A DNA stretch of 64,000 bases from Acidisphaera sp. L21. GTDB taxonomy: Bacteria; Pseudomonadota; Alphaproteobacteria; Acetobacterales; Acetobacteraceae. Where the stretch lies: positions 58,778 through 122,777 of the forward strand of contig NZ_LMUY01000020.1 of NCBI RefSeq assembly GCF_009765685.1. Reading direction: 5' to 3'. The position numbers and the translations under genes were made by a program. The notes under the pieces were generated by a model that saw only the letters and a list, made by a program, of their open reading frames with translations, was not told where the DNA came from and searched no databases. Below are positions 18,334-27,446 of the stretch, one piece after another. Each line of letters begins with the position of its first letter. The stretch's first letter is position 1.

Positions 18334-18582
18334 CTAGCGTCGCCGGGCGGGGGCTGGCTGCATGGCAGCGTACATCCGCGGCGGAACCGGTTCGTTCGCC
18401 AGCGAATTATTGCTCACCGGATTCTGCTCGGCACCAGTGTCGATGGCGGCGGCGTCGATCCGAACGGTCTGCAGCGTCGTGCGCACCGGGAATGGATCGC
18501 CCGAACCCTCGCTCTCCGCCATGGCGGTGCTGGCAAAGCCGAACGCAAGAATGGCCAAGGCTGCCAGGATCATCGTGTTCAT
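18334..18582 (-). CDS. Small secreted protein of unknown function
   Basis: An 82-residue protein with a clear Sec signal peptide (MNTMILAALAILAFGFASTAMA, cleavage after about residue 22). The mature part is Pro/Asn/Ala-rich, with no recognised domain and no cysteines. The ATG at 18582 is preceded by GAGGA at 8 bases; an earlier in-frame ATG at 18597 lacks one. It converges on the monooxygenase gene. It may be a small periplasmic protein; no function can be assigned. Confidence 0.55.
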   Translation of the reverse strand: MNTMILAALAILAFGFASTAMAESEGSGDPFPVRTTLQTVRIDAAAIDTGAEQNPVSNNSLANEPVPPRMYAAMQPAPARRR

Positions 18583-18778
18583 TAGGAATGTCCTCATTAT
18601 CGAGGGCCCGTTTCTTGGGCGGACCGCGCGGCCGCCACGTGGCCTGCCGATGAACATTCGTTTATGCCTCGCCGCCCCAGCAGCCTACGTTCGCTGTCGG
18701 CTGATGACATATACGCAAAACGTTGAACTGGAGCGGGGAAGGGACGACAACACGCACCGGGCGACGTAGGGGTCTGGG

Positions 18779-20272
18779 ATGCAAGCATACGAACTCATCA
18801 TTCACGGCGGCCGCGTGATGGACCCGGAAACCGGCTTCGATGTCATTGCCGACGTGGCAATCACCGCCGGCCGGATCGCCGCCATCGGCACCAACCTCGG
18901 CACCGCCGCCCACACCATCGATGCCACGGGCCTCGTGGTGGCGCCCGGTTTCATCGACCTGCACGCCCACGGCCAATCCATCCCGGCGGACCGCATGCAG
19001 GCCTTCGACGGCGTCACGACCGCCCTGGAATTGGAACTCGGCGTCTTCCCCGTCGCGCGCTGGTATGACGAACAGGCCCATGCCGGCCGCCTGCTCAACT
19101 ACGGCGCCTCCACCGGCTGGGTCTTCGCCCGCATCGCCGCCATGACCGCCCAGCAGGTCGACCCGACGATCGAGGGCATGGGCCAAGCCACACGCGACCC
19201 GCGTTGGGTAAACGAAGTCGCGAACTCCAGCGAAATGGCCGACATCCTGGACCGTGTCCGCACCGGATTAGGGCAGGGCGGCCTCGGCATCGGCTTCCCC
19301 AACGCCTACGCCCCCGGCACCGGGGTGAAGGAAATGTCCGAACTCTGCAGTCTGGCTGCCGACGCCAACGCCCCAACCTTCACCCACGTCGCCTACATGT
19401 CCAATGTCGATCCCCGTAGCTCGGTCGAGGCCTACACCCGTCTCATCGGCTACGCCGGCTCCACCGGCGCCCATATGCACATCTGCCACTTCAACAGCAC
19501 CAGCCTCACGGATGTGGAGCGCGCCGCCCAGCTCGTCCAAACCGCGCAGCGCCAGGGCCTGAAGGTCACGGTGGAGGCCTACCCCTACGGCACCGGCTCC
19601 ACCGTCGTCGGCGCCAACTTCTTCTCCGACCCGGATTTCCCCATCCGCTTCGGCACCGGCTATCAGGCGATCGAGATGGTCAACACCGGCCACCGCTTCG
19701 CCGACCGCGCGGACGTCCTCGCCGCCCAGGCCGAAGACCCCGGCGCCCTGGTCCTCATCCACTTCCTGGACGTCGAAGTGAACGCCCGCCACCGCGACCT
19801 GCTGGACGTCTCCGTCCTGTTCCCCGGCGGCGCCATCGCGTCCGACGCCGTGCCCTGGACCCGCGACGGCGTCACCTATAACGGCGATGCCTGGCCGCTT
19901 CCGGACGACGCCGTGTCCCACCCAAGATCCTCCGGCACCTTCACCCGCTTCCTCAGCCGCTGGGTGCGCGAACGCCAGGCCGTGTCGCTGATGGAGGGTC
20001 TGCGCAAATGCACCCTCATCCCCGCGCAGATCCTGCAGGACAGCACGCCCGGCATCCGCAAGAAGGGCCGGGTGCAAGTCGGTTGCGACGCCGACCTGGT
20101 GGTGTTCGACTACGAAGCGCTGGCCGACCGCGCCGACTTCAAGGCGATGAACCGCGTGGCCGACGGCATGCGCCACGTCCTGGTCAACGGCCAACCCATC
20201 ATCACCGCCGGCGTGCTGGACCTGGCCGCCCGCCCCGGCCGCCCCGTGCGCCGTCCGGTAACGCCGGCCTAG
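18779..20272 (+). CDS. D-aminoacylase-like amidohydrolase
   Basis: A 497-residue metal-dependent amidohydrolase. It starts with the beta-sandwich strand YELIIHGGRVMDPETG and the metal-site motif GFIDLHAHGQ, where most D-aminoacylases have FIDxHTHxD. Downstream come the metal-binding HVAYMS and HICHFNS, and the C-terminal sandwich GCDADLVVFDYEALADRADF. Related enzymes hydrolyse N-acyl-D-amino acids or cyclic amides. It is first in an eight-gene plus-strand operon (18779-29008). The 196-bp upstream gap should hold the promoter; no clear boxes were recognised. Confidence 0.8.
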   Translation: MQAYELIIHGGRVMDPETGFDVIADVAITAGRIAAIGTNLGTAAHTIDATGLVVAPGFIDLHAHGQSIPADRMQAFDGVTTALELELGVFPVARWYDEQAHAGRLLNYGASTGWVFARIAAMTAQQVDPTIEGMGQATRDPRWVNEVANSSEMADILDRVRTGLGQGGLGIGFPNAYAPGTGVKEMSELCSLAADANAPTFTHVAYMSNVDPRSSVEAYTRLIGYAGSTGAHMHICHFNSTSLTDVERAAQLVQTAQRQGLKVTVEAYPYGTGSTVVGANFFSDPDFPIRFGTGYQAIEMVNTGHRFADRADVLAAQAEDPGALVLIHFLDVEVNARHRDLLDVSVLFPGGAIASDAVPWTRDGVTYNGDAWPLPDDAVSHPRSSGTFTRFLSRWVRERQAVSLMEGLRKCTLIPAQILQDSTPGIRKKGRVQVGCDADLVVFDYEALADRADFKAMNRVADGMRHVLVNGQPIITAGVLDLAARPGRPVRRPVTPA

Positions 20273-20276
20273 GCCA

Positions 20277-21248
20277 GTGCCCGCCCCGATCCTGCCCGTT
20301 CCCATTCTACTGGTCACCGGATTCCTCGGCGCCGGCAAGACCACGCTCATCAACCATTTGCTGACCCATGCCGCCGGCCGCCGCCTGGCCGCCGTGGTGA
20401 ACGATTTCGGCGCCATCGACATCGATGCCGAATTGCTGGGCGGCGTCGCCGACGACATCGTCAGCCTGAAGAACGGCTGCATCTGCTGCAGCCTGCAGGG
20501 CGACCTGCTGCAAACCCTCAGCAAGATCCTCCGCCGCACACCCGCCCCGGACGCGATCGTCATCGAGACCAGCGGCATATCCGACCCGGCGGAAATCGTC
20601 CGCGCCCTCCTCGACCCGGTGATCTGGCGCGAGGCCGCCTTGGACACCGTGCTGTGCCTCGCCGACGCAAAACACCTGACCGACGACCCGGCGCTGTTGG
20701 ACGACCCGATCTGCCGGGCCCAAATCAAGGCCGCCGATTTTGTGGCGCTGAACAAGACCGACCTGGCGGACCCCGCGGCCATGCGCGAACGTCTGCGATC
20801 GCTGAAGCCCGACAACGCCATCTTCGACATCCAGCACGGCCAATTCCCCCTGGATCTGCTGTTCGACAACGCCCTGCACCAGCCTTGGCCGGCGCCACGG
20901 GCCGCCCCCCGCTTCTCCACGCCGGGCTTCGAGTCCACGACCTGGACATCGCCCGTCGCCCTCGACCTCGGGCGGTTTCAGACGGTCATCGGCCACATGG
21001 CCGGCCGGCTGATCCGGGCCAAGGGCTTCGTCCAATTCGCCAGCCACCCCGGCCAACCGATGCTGTTCCAATATGTCGGCGAACGCGCCACCATCGGCCC
21101 CGCGCCACCCCAAACCGCCACCGGCGAGATGGTGCGCCTGGTCCTGATCGCCCGCCTCGGCCGCCTGGATGCGGAGCGCTTCGCAAGCCGGCTGGTCGCC
21201 TGTAGAGTTCATCCAGAGCAACCCCGTACCCACGAAGTGGCACGATGA
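20277..21248 (+). CDS. CobW/COG0523-family metallochaperone GTPase
   Basis: A 323-residue G3E GTPase. Walker A is GFLGAGKTT (residues 15-23), the metal-binding CxCC motif is GCICC (67-71), with IVIETSGISDPAEI and the guanine-specificity motif NKTD. The C-terminal CobW domain starts around residue 225 (TWTSPVALDL) and includes GFVQFASHPG. Family members deliver zinc, cobalt or iron to client enzymes. The GTG start lies 4 bp after the amidohydrolase gene and the stop overlaps the next gene. The client is therefore plausibly the upstream metallo-amidohydrolase or the later class II aldolase. Confidence 0.88.
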   Translation: MPAPILPVPILLVTGFLGAGKTTLINHLLTHAAGRRLAAVVNDFGAIDIDAELLGGVADDIVSLKNGCICCSLQGDLLQTLSKILRRTPAPDAIVIETSGISDPAEIVRALLDPVIWREAALDTVLCLADAKHLTDDPALLDDPICRAQIKAADFVALNKTDLADPAAMRERLRSLKPDNAIFDIQHGQFPLDLLFDNALHQPWPAPRAAPRFSTPGFESTTWTSPVALDLGRFQTVIGHMAGRLIRAKGFVQFASHPGQPMLFQYVGERATIGPAPPQTATGEMVRLVLIARLGRLDAERFASRLVACRVHPEQPRTHEVAR

Positions 21249-22846
21249 TGCATCATCCAACCCGCCGAACCCTTTTGGGGGGCGCGTTCGGCGCCGCCAT
21301 CGCGGGGCTGCCCGGCCACGGCCATGCCGCCGACGCTGCCGGCACGCCGGGCAACACGCTGAAGATCGGCATGGCCGCGCCCTTCACCACACTGGACCCG
21401 CATCTGCAGAGCAACGCGCCGAACAACGCCATGGCCAACCACATCTTCGATGCGCTCATCACCAACGACGAAACATCCCGCTCCACGCCCGGCCTGGCGC
21501 AGTCCTGGCGCCTGATCGACGACACGCATTGGGAGCTGACACTGCGTCCCAACGTGACATTCACCGACGGCACGCCCTTCACAGCGCAGGACGCCATCGT
21601 CTCGCTGAACCGGGCGACGACGCTGCCCAGCATGGCGTCGTTCCGCACCTACACCCGCAGCATCAAGGCCATGACCGCCCCCGATCCGCACACGCTGGTG
21701 ATCGAGACGACGCGCCCCGACCCGCTGCTGCTGAACTCGCTCAGCCGCATCCACATCATCGCCGCCAAGTTCAAGGACGCCCCGACCGAGGATTTCAACA
21801 GCGGCCGCGCCGCCATCGGCACCGGCCCGTTCGTGTTCCAAACCTACGTCCCCGGCTCCCACCTTATCCTGACGCGCAACGACGCCTGGTGGGGCGCCAA
21901 GCAGCCCTGGGCCACCGTGCACCTGCAGATCGCGACCGACCGCGGCGCACGCCTCGCCTCCCTCCTGTCGGGCGACCGCGACATTATCGAGGCAGTGCCG
22001 ACCGAGGCGGAGGCGCGGGTGCGGACCGACCCGAAGCTGAACTTGATCAGCGGCGTATCCAGCCGCCTGGTCTATCTCGCCATGGACCAGCACAACGACA
22101 TCGCCCAATACGTGACCGGCCGCGACGGCAAACCGCTGGACCGCAATCCGCTGAAGGACCTGCGCGTGCGCCAGGCGCTGGACATGGCAATCAACCGCCA
22201 GGCCATCGTCGACCGCGTGATGCAGGGCAACGCCGTCGCCGCCTCCCAATTCCTGCCGCCAGGTGGCCGCGGCAATGCGCCGGACGTGCAGCCCACACGC
22301 TACGATCCGGAAAAGGCCAAGGCGCTGCTGGCCCAGGCCGGCTACCCCAATGGCTTCGGCATTACCCTGCACGGCCCGAACGACCGCTACATCAACGACG
22401 GCAAGATCGTGCAGGCCGTGGCGCAGATGTTCTCCCGCATCGGCATCGAAACCCGGGCCGAGGTGATGCCCTGGTCGGTCTACGCCTCCAAAAGCGGCAC
22501 CAACAATTTCAGCGTCATGCTGTCGAGCTGGGGCGTGAACACCGGCGAGACCTCCAATCCGCTATCCTCCCTGGTCGCGACGCAGGACCGGTCTGCCGGC
22601 TTCGGCGAGGCCAACGAAGGCCGCTATACCAACCCGGCCTTGGACACCAAGCTGAAGCAGGCACTGGGGATCATGGACGACGACAAGCGTAACCAGATGC
22701 TGGGCCAGGCGTGCAGCCTGGCCTTCCACGACACCGCCATCCTGCCGCTGCATCACGAGAAGTCGGTCCTGGCGGCGCGCAAAGGGCTGACCTACGCGAC
22801 CCGGGCCGACCAATATACCCTGGCCATGGGCGTCGGCCGCGCCTGA
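21245..22846 (+). CDS. ABC transporter substrate-binding protein, family 5 (peptide/nickel type)
   Basis: A 533-residue periplasmic protein of the SBP_bac_5 family. An N-terminal Tat-like leader (RRTLLGGAFGAAIAG) is followed by LKIGMAAPFTTLDPHLQSN and the classical domain pattern: LRPNVTFTDGTPFTAQDAI, GTGPFVFQTYVPG, DLRVRQALDMAINRQAIVDRV and AKALLAQAGYPNGF. Ligands are usually oligopeptides, opines, glutathione or nickel chelates. It overlaps the CobW gene by 4 bp. No cognate DppBCDF-type permease or ATPase is in the window. Confidence 0.9.
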   Translation: MMHHPTRRTLLGGAFGAAIAGLPGHGHAADAAGTPGNTLKIGMAAPFTTLDPHLQSNAPNNAMANHIFDALITNDETSRSTPGLAQSWRLIDDTHWELTLRPNVTFTDGTPFTAQDAIVSLNRATTLPSMASFRTYTRSIKAMTAPDPHTLVIETTRPDPLLLNSLSRIHIIAAKFKDAPTEDFNSGRAAIGTGPFVFQTYVPGSHLILTRNDAWWGAKQPWATVHLQIATDRGARLASLLSGDRDIIEAVPTEAEARVRTDPKLNLISGVSSRLVYLAMDQHNDIAQYVTGRDGKPLDRNPLKDLRVRQALDMAINRQAIVDRVMQGNAVAASQFLPPGGRGNAPDVQPTRYDPEKAKALLAQAGYPNGFGITLHGPNDRYINDGKIVQAVAQMFSRIGIETRAEVMPWSVYASKSGTNNFSVMLSSWGVNTGETSNPLSSLVATQDRSAGFGEANEGRYTNPALDTKLKQALGIMDDDKRNQMLGQACSLAFHDTAILPLHHEKSVLAARKGLTYATRADQYTLAMGVGRA

Positions 22847-22880
22847 CCCAATCCGAACACCTAGAACGAGGCACCCCACC

Positions 22881-23726
22881 ATGAACCAGATTGCGCCCGC
22901 CGACCGCGCCAAAGCGATCTACGACCTCGGCGCCACCGCGATGTTCGCCAGCAAGGCCGACCCACGGTTCCACTACTGCCTGTACGTGCCCCCTGCCGTG
23001 GGCAAGGGCACCAAGGTCGACCTGCTGGTCGCCGTGCACGGCACCAGCCGCACCTCGTTCCTGGAGTTCCGCGACGGCTTCGCCGCCTTCGGCCGCTGGA
23101 ACGATGTCGCCATCCTGTGCCCGATCTTCCCGATGGGCGTGCGCGGCGACGGTGCCCGCAGCGGCTACAAATACATGATCGAGGGCGACATCCGTTACGA
23201 CCAGGTGATGCTGGATATGGTCGCCGAAGTCGCGGAGAAATACGGCCAGGATTGGTCGACATTTGCCATGTTCGGCTTCTCCGGCGGCGGCCACTTCACC
23301 CACCGCTTCGCCATCCTGCACCCGGAAAAACTATGGGCCGCCTGCATCGGCGCCTCCGGCTCCGTCACCCTGCTGGACCAAACCCGCAACTATTGGGTCG
23401 GCATCCGTGACCTCGAGGCGACTTTCGGCATCAAGTTCGACCAAACCGCCCTGGCCCGGGTCCCCGTGCAGATGGTGGTGGGCGAGGCCGACCTCGAAAC
23501 CTGGGAGATCACCCACAAACCCGGCGGCACCTACTGGATGGAGGGCGCCAACGACGCCGGCACCACAAGGCCAGAGCGCCTGCGCACCCTGGCCAAATCG
23601 TTCGAGCAGGCGGGCGTGAAAGTCCGCTTCGACCTGGTGCCCGGCATGGCGCATGACCGCATGAAGGCGCTCCCCTACGTCGAATCCTTCCTGGCCGAAG
23701 TCCTCGCCGCCAAGCGGAAGGGATAA
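22881..23726 (+). CDS. Alpha/beta hydrolase
   Basis: A 281-residue serine hydrolase. The nucleophile elbow is GFSGGGHF (around residue 132), preceded by LLVAVHGTSRTSF for the oxyanion strand. A likely acid sits in VVGEADLETWE, and the catalytic His is in VPGMAHDRMK. There is no signal peptide. The physiological substrate is unknown; amide or ester cleavage within the operon's pathway is plausible. It lies between the family-5 binding protein (34-bp gap) and the gamma-glutamyltransferase (4-bp gap). Confidence 0.78.
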   Translation: MNQIAPADRAKAIYDLGATAMFASKADPRFHYCLYVPPAVGKGTKVDLLVAVHGTSRTSFLEFRDGFAAFGRWNDVAILCPIFPMGVRGDGARSGYKYMIEGDIRYDQVMLDMVAEVAEKYGQDWSTFAMFGFSGGGHFTHRFAILHPEKLWAACIGASGSVTLLDQTRNYWVGIRDLEATFGIKFDQTALARVPVQMVVGEADLETWEITHKPGGTYWMEGANDAGTTRPERLRTLAKSFEQAGVKVRFDLVPGMAHDRMKALPYVESFLAEVLAAKRKG

Positions 23727-23730
23727 CGCC

Positions 23731-25335
23731 ATGCCCGGCATGATCGTCGCCCCGCAGCCAGAAGCCGCAGAAGCCGGCGCGGAGGTACTCGCGCGCGGCG
23801 GCAACGCCATCGATGCCGCCATCGCCGCCGCCTTCGTGCAGGGCGTGGCCGACCCGCAAATGTGCGGCATCGGCGGCTTCGGCTCCATGCACGTCTACAT
23901 GCCGCAACGCGGTGTGCACGAGGTACTGGAGTTCTATGCCAAAGCCCCGCTCGCCGCCCGCCCCGACATGTGGACCGACCTGCTGCTCGGCCAATCCCGC
24001 GACGGCTTCGCCTTCCTGCTGCAGGGCGGCATCAGTGAGGCCGGTTACCTCGCCGCCTGCACACCCGGCAGCGTCAAGGGCTATGCCGAGGCCCTGCGCC
24101 GCTACGGCACATTCGACTGGGCCGACGCCATGGCCCCCGCCATCACGCTCGCCAACCGCGGCGTCATGGTTCGCCCGCACATGCACTGGATGTGGACGCA
24201 GGACCAAAGCGGCAGCGGCCAGGTGAACACGCAGGACAAGCTGCGCATGAGCCGCACCGGGCGCGACATCTACTTCCGCCCCGACGGTCAGGTAAAACGG
24301 CCCGGCGACCTCCTGCACAACCCCGACATGGCCACCACGCTGCAGCGCCTGGCCCAGGGCGGCCCCGAGCTGTTCTACCACGGCGAGTTGGCGGAGGAAT
24401 TCGGCGCCGACTTCCAAAAGAACGGCGGCTTGCTCACCGCGGCGGATTTCGCAGCCTACGAACTCTCCGTCGTGCAACCGGTCTGGGGCACCTACCGCGG
24501 CCACCGCGTCGCCACCACGCCGCCCCCCGCCAGCGGCATGCTGATGCTGCAATTGCTGCAGATCCTGGACCATTTCGACCTTCGCGCCATGGGCCACGGC
24601 AGCACCGAGCACATCCGGACCCTCGCCGAGGCGATGAAGCGGATGACCATCGACAAGGATCGCTTTATGGGCGATCCGGCCTATGTCGATGTGCCCGTCG
24701 CCAAGCTCACCTCTCGCGACTACGCCGGCGAATTGGCCGCTTCGATCCGCCGCGGCGAACGCGCCACCGTCAAGCGCCTCGACCGCTCCCAACGCGAAAC
24801 CACCCACATCTCCGTCACCGACAAGCACGGCAATGCGGTGGCACTCACCCACACCCTGGGCAGCCCCTCCGGCGCCATCACCGACGGCATGGGCTTCATG
24901 TGGAACGGCACGATGAGCCGGTTCGACCCACGCCCCGGCCGCGCCGGCTCCATCGCGCCGGGCAAGCGTCGCGCGAGTTCGGCCGCCCCCACCATCGTGT
25001 TCCGCGACGACAAGCCCTTCATCGTCCTTGGCGCACCCGGCGGCAGCTACATCGCCCCCGCCGTGGCGCAGGGCATCATGAACGTCATCGATTTCGACAT
25101 GGGCATGCTGGAGGCCGTGGCCGCCCCCCGCATCGTCGCCGTATCCGACTCGATCGACGTGTCGAACCGCGTGCTGCGCCGGGTCACCGACGAACTGGCT
25201 GCCGACGGCTACGACATCAAACGCTCCTGGCAAAGCTACGCCTTCGCCGCCCTGCACGGCATCCGCGTCGAGAACGGCGTCCCCCAAGGCGGCGCCGACC
25301 CACAGCGCGACGGCATGGCGCTCCTGGTCGATTAG
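23731..25335 (+). CDS. Gamma-glutamyltransferase-family Ntn hydrolase, no signal peptide
   Basis: A 534-residue proenzyme. The large-subunit signature AAEAGAEVLARGGNAIDAAIAAAF lies near the N terminus. The autocatalytic cleavage and nucleophile site is ETTHISVTDKHGNAVALTHT, where the Thr before HIS becomes the N-terminal nucleophile. The small subunit contains RRASSAAPTIVFRDDKP and the oxyanion-loop GAPGGSYI. Classical GGTs are periplasmic, but this one begins directly at the catalytic domain and should be cytoplasmic, which suits an intracellular catabolic role such as cleaving a gamma-glutamylated or cephalosporin-like amide. Confidence 0.87.
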   Translation: MPGMIVAPQPEAAEAGAEVLARGGNAIDAAIAAAFVQGVADPQMCGIGGFGSMHVYMPQRGVHEVLEFYAKAPLAARPDMWTDLLLGQSRDGFAFLLQGGISEAGYLAACTPGSVKGYAEALRRYGTFDWADAMAPAITLANRGVMVRPHMHWMWTQDQSGSGQVNTQDKLRMSRTGRDIYFRPDGQVKRPGDLLHNPDMATTLQRLAQGGPELFYHGELAEEFGADFQKNGGLLTAADFAAYELSVVQPVWGTYRGHRVATTPPPASGMLMLQLLQILDHFDLRAMGHGSTEHIRTLAEAMKRMTIDKDRFMGDPAYVDVPVAKLTSRDYAGELAASIRRGERATVKRLDRSQRETTHISVTDKHGNAVALTHTLGSPSGAITDGMGFMWNGTMSRFDPRPGRAGSIAPGKRRASSAAPTIVFRDDKPFIVLGAPGGSYIAPAVAQGIMNVIDFDMGMLEAVAAPRIVAVSDSIDVSNRVLRRVTDELAADGYDIKRSWQSYAFAALHGIRVENGVPQGGADPQRDGMALLVD

Positions 25336-25362
25336 CCCCATCCTATTGAAGCGAGAACTCTC

Positions 25363-26127
25363 ATGAGCACAGCCATCGAAGGGCTAACCCGGACCGAAGC
25401 GGAGGAGCGGGAGTGGCAACTCCGCTGCGACCTGGCCGCGGTGTTCCGCGTGTTCGCCAAGCACGATTGGAACGAGCAGATCGGCAACCACATCAGCGTC
25501 ATGCTGCCGGGTGAGGGGCCGCCACGCTTCCTCATCAACCCGCGCGGCTATTTGTTCCAGGAACTCCGCGCCTCCGACCTCATCATCTGCGACCTGCAGG
25601 GCAAGGTGCTGCAGGGCGACGGCGAACTCCGCCTGGTCGCCTTCAACATCCACGTGCCCATCCACATGAAACACCCGGACGCCGCCTGCGTGGTCCACAT
25701 CCACCCCCCGAACCTCACCGCGCTCTCCCTGCTGCAATCCGAAATGACGCTCTCCCACCACAACAACCTGCTGCTGAACGACCGCACCATCTACGACCCG
25801 GCGGGTGACGCCCCCGCCCATGCCAGCGAGGAGGGCGAGCGCATCGCCGGCCTGCTCGGCCCCGGCAAGACGGTCATGATCATGCGCGGGCACGGCGTCA
25901 CCGTCGTCGGACCCACCATCGCCGACGCCTTCGACGAATGCTTCATCGCCGAGCGCACCGCGATGTACCAGGTCACCGCCATGTCCACCGGCCGCCCCAT
26001 CCATGTCCTGCCCGACTCTGCCCGGCGCCACTGGCACGGCCCCTGGGGCGATCGCATCGACGCAAGGCTACACCTAAACGCCTGGCGCCGGGTTCTGGAC
26101 CGCGAAGGCTCCGACTACGCCGGATGA
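25363..26127 (+). CDS. Class II aldolase/adducin-family protein
   Basis: A 254-residue protein of the class II aldolase fold (fuculose-phosphate aldolase, RhaD, adducin head). Zinc ligands are visible as HIHPPN (about residues 115-120) and a later HGVTVVG (from about 176). The N-terminal NHISVMLPG is characteristic. Family members cleave phosphorylated ketoses or act as decarboxylases; the substrate is not evident. Its stop overlaps the start of the following monooxygenase (ATGA), showing translational coupling. Confidence 0.85.
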   Translation: MSTAIEGLTRTEAEEREWQLRCDLAAVFRVFAKHDWNEQIGNHISVMLPGEGPPRFLINPRGYLFQELRASDLIICDLQGKVLQGDGELRLVAFNIHVPIHMKHPDAACVVHIHPPNLTALSLLQSEMTLSHHNNLLLNDRTIYDPAGDAPAHASEEGERIAGLLGPGKTVMIMRGHGVTVVGPTIADAFDECFIAERTAMYQVTAMSTGRPIHVLPDSARRHWHGPWGDRIDARLHLNAWRRVLDREGSDYAG

Positions 26128-27446
26128 TGAAGCTCGGCCTGTCGATCCGCCAACTCGGCTACCACGCCGGCGCCTGGCGCCACGAAGACGTCCCCGCCGC
26201 CGGCGCCATGGACATCGACCACTACGTCCGCGTGGCGCAAATCGCCGAGCGCGGCCTGCTGGACATGGTCTTCCTGGCCGACGGCGTCGCCCTGCGTCAA
26301 CGCGACGAGCCGCCGGGTTCGCTCAGCCGTTCCAACCAGAACGTGGAACTGGAACCACTAACCCTACTCTCCGCCGTGGCGATGATGACCCGGCATGTCG
26401 GCCTGGTCGCCACCGCCAGCACCACGTACAACGAACCCTACCACGTCGCTCGCAAATTCGCCTCGCTGGACCACATCAGCCGCGGCCGCGCCGGTTGGAA
26501 CGTCGTCACCTCCTGGTCCCAGGCGGAGGCGCGCAACTTCAACCGCGAAGAGCACCTGGACTACGACGCCCGCTACGACCGCGCGTCCGAGTTCGTGGAG
26601 GTGGTGAAGGGCCTGTGGGATAGCTGGGACGCCGACGCCTTCGCGCATGACAAGGCAACCGGCCTGTTCTTCCACCCGGACCGCATGCACGAATTGGCGC
26701 ATAAGGGCGACCACTTCCAGGTCCGCGGCCCGCTGACGGTCGCGCGTAGTATCCAGGGCCGCCCGATCATCGTCCAGGCCGGCACCTCCGAACAGGGCCA
26801 GGACATCGCCGCCGCCAGCGCCGATATCGTCTTCACCGCCATGATCGATCTGCAACCCGCGCAGGCTTATTATGCCTCCGTCAAAGGCAGGCTCGAACGC
26901 CACGGCCGCGCCGCCGCCGACTTGCTGATCCTGCCCGGCCTATTACCCGTCATCGGCCGCACCCAGGCCGAGGCGGAGGATAAATTCGCCCATCTGCAAA
27001 ACCTGACCCACCCGCTGGTTGGCCTACAGAACCTCTACGGCCCGATGGGTGACCTGTCCGAATACGATCTGGATGGCCCCGTGCCGGAACCGAAGGACCC
27101 GGAACTGCGCAGCCGGGCCAAGGTGCTGCTGGACCTGGCGCGCCGCGACAACCTCACCATCCGCCAACTCTACATGCAGGCCAGCGTCGGCCGCGGCCAC
27201 CGCAGCGTCATCGGCACCCCGGGCCAAATCGCCGACACCATGCAGGAATGGGTCGAGGCGAAGGCGGCCGACGGCTTCAACATCATCCCCGCCCATCTCC
27301 CCGGCGGAGCCGAGGATTTCGTCACCGAAGTGGTCCCGGAATTGCAACGCCGTGGTGCGTTCCGTACGGCCTATGAGGGCCGGACATTGCGCGAAAACCT
27401 CGGTCTGCCGCCGCCGACCAGCCGGTACGCCGCCACGGAGGCCTGA
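26124..27446 (+). CDS. NtaA/DmoA-family FMN-dependent monooxygenase (second copy)
   Basis: A 440-residue LLM flavin monooxygenase, paralogous to the one at 16961. Signatures are LDMVFLADGVALRQ, GLVATASTTYNEPYHVARKFASLDHIS, RGRAGWNVVTSWSQAEARNFN and FVEVVKGLWDSWDADAF, with the C-terminal VTEVVPELQRRGAFRTAYEG. It is expected to need FMNH2 from a separate reductase and to oxidise a small N-, S- or chelator-type substrate. It overlaps the genes on both sides by 4 and 1 bp, placing it firmly inside the operon. The frame is open upstream, but the ATG at 26124 gives the family-typical start MMKLGLSI. Confidence 0.87.
   Translation: MMKLGLSIRQLGYHAGAWRHEDVPAAGAMDIDHYVRVAQIAERGLLDMVFLADGVALRQRDEPPGSLSRSNQNVELEPLTLLSAVAMMTRHVGLVATASTTYNEPYHVARKFASLDHISRGRAGWNVVTSWSQAEARNFNREEHLDYDARYDRASEFVEVVKGLWDSWDADAFAHDKATGLFFHPDRMHELAHKGDHFQVRGPLTVARSIQGRPIIVQAGTSEQGQDIAAASADIVFTAMIDLQPAQAYYASVKGRLERHGRAAADLLILPGLLPVIGRTQAEAEDKFAHLQNLTHPLVGLQNLYGPMGDLSEYDLDGPVPEPKDPELRSRAKVLLDLARRDNLTIRQLYMQASVGRGHRSVIGTPGQIADTMQEWVEAKAADGFNIIPAHLPGGAEDFVTEVVPELQRRGAFRTAYEGRTLRENLGLPPPTSRYAATEA

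Noticed and set aside
19268-20938. Minus-strand open frame (556 codons) opposite the amidohydrolase and CobW genes
   Set aside because: Gly/Asp/Val-rich antisense translation without any family signature.
23509-25341. Minus-strand open frame (610 codons) opposite the gamma-glutamyltransferase gene
   Set aside because: Antisense shadow; composition reflects reversed codons of a GC-rich gene.
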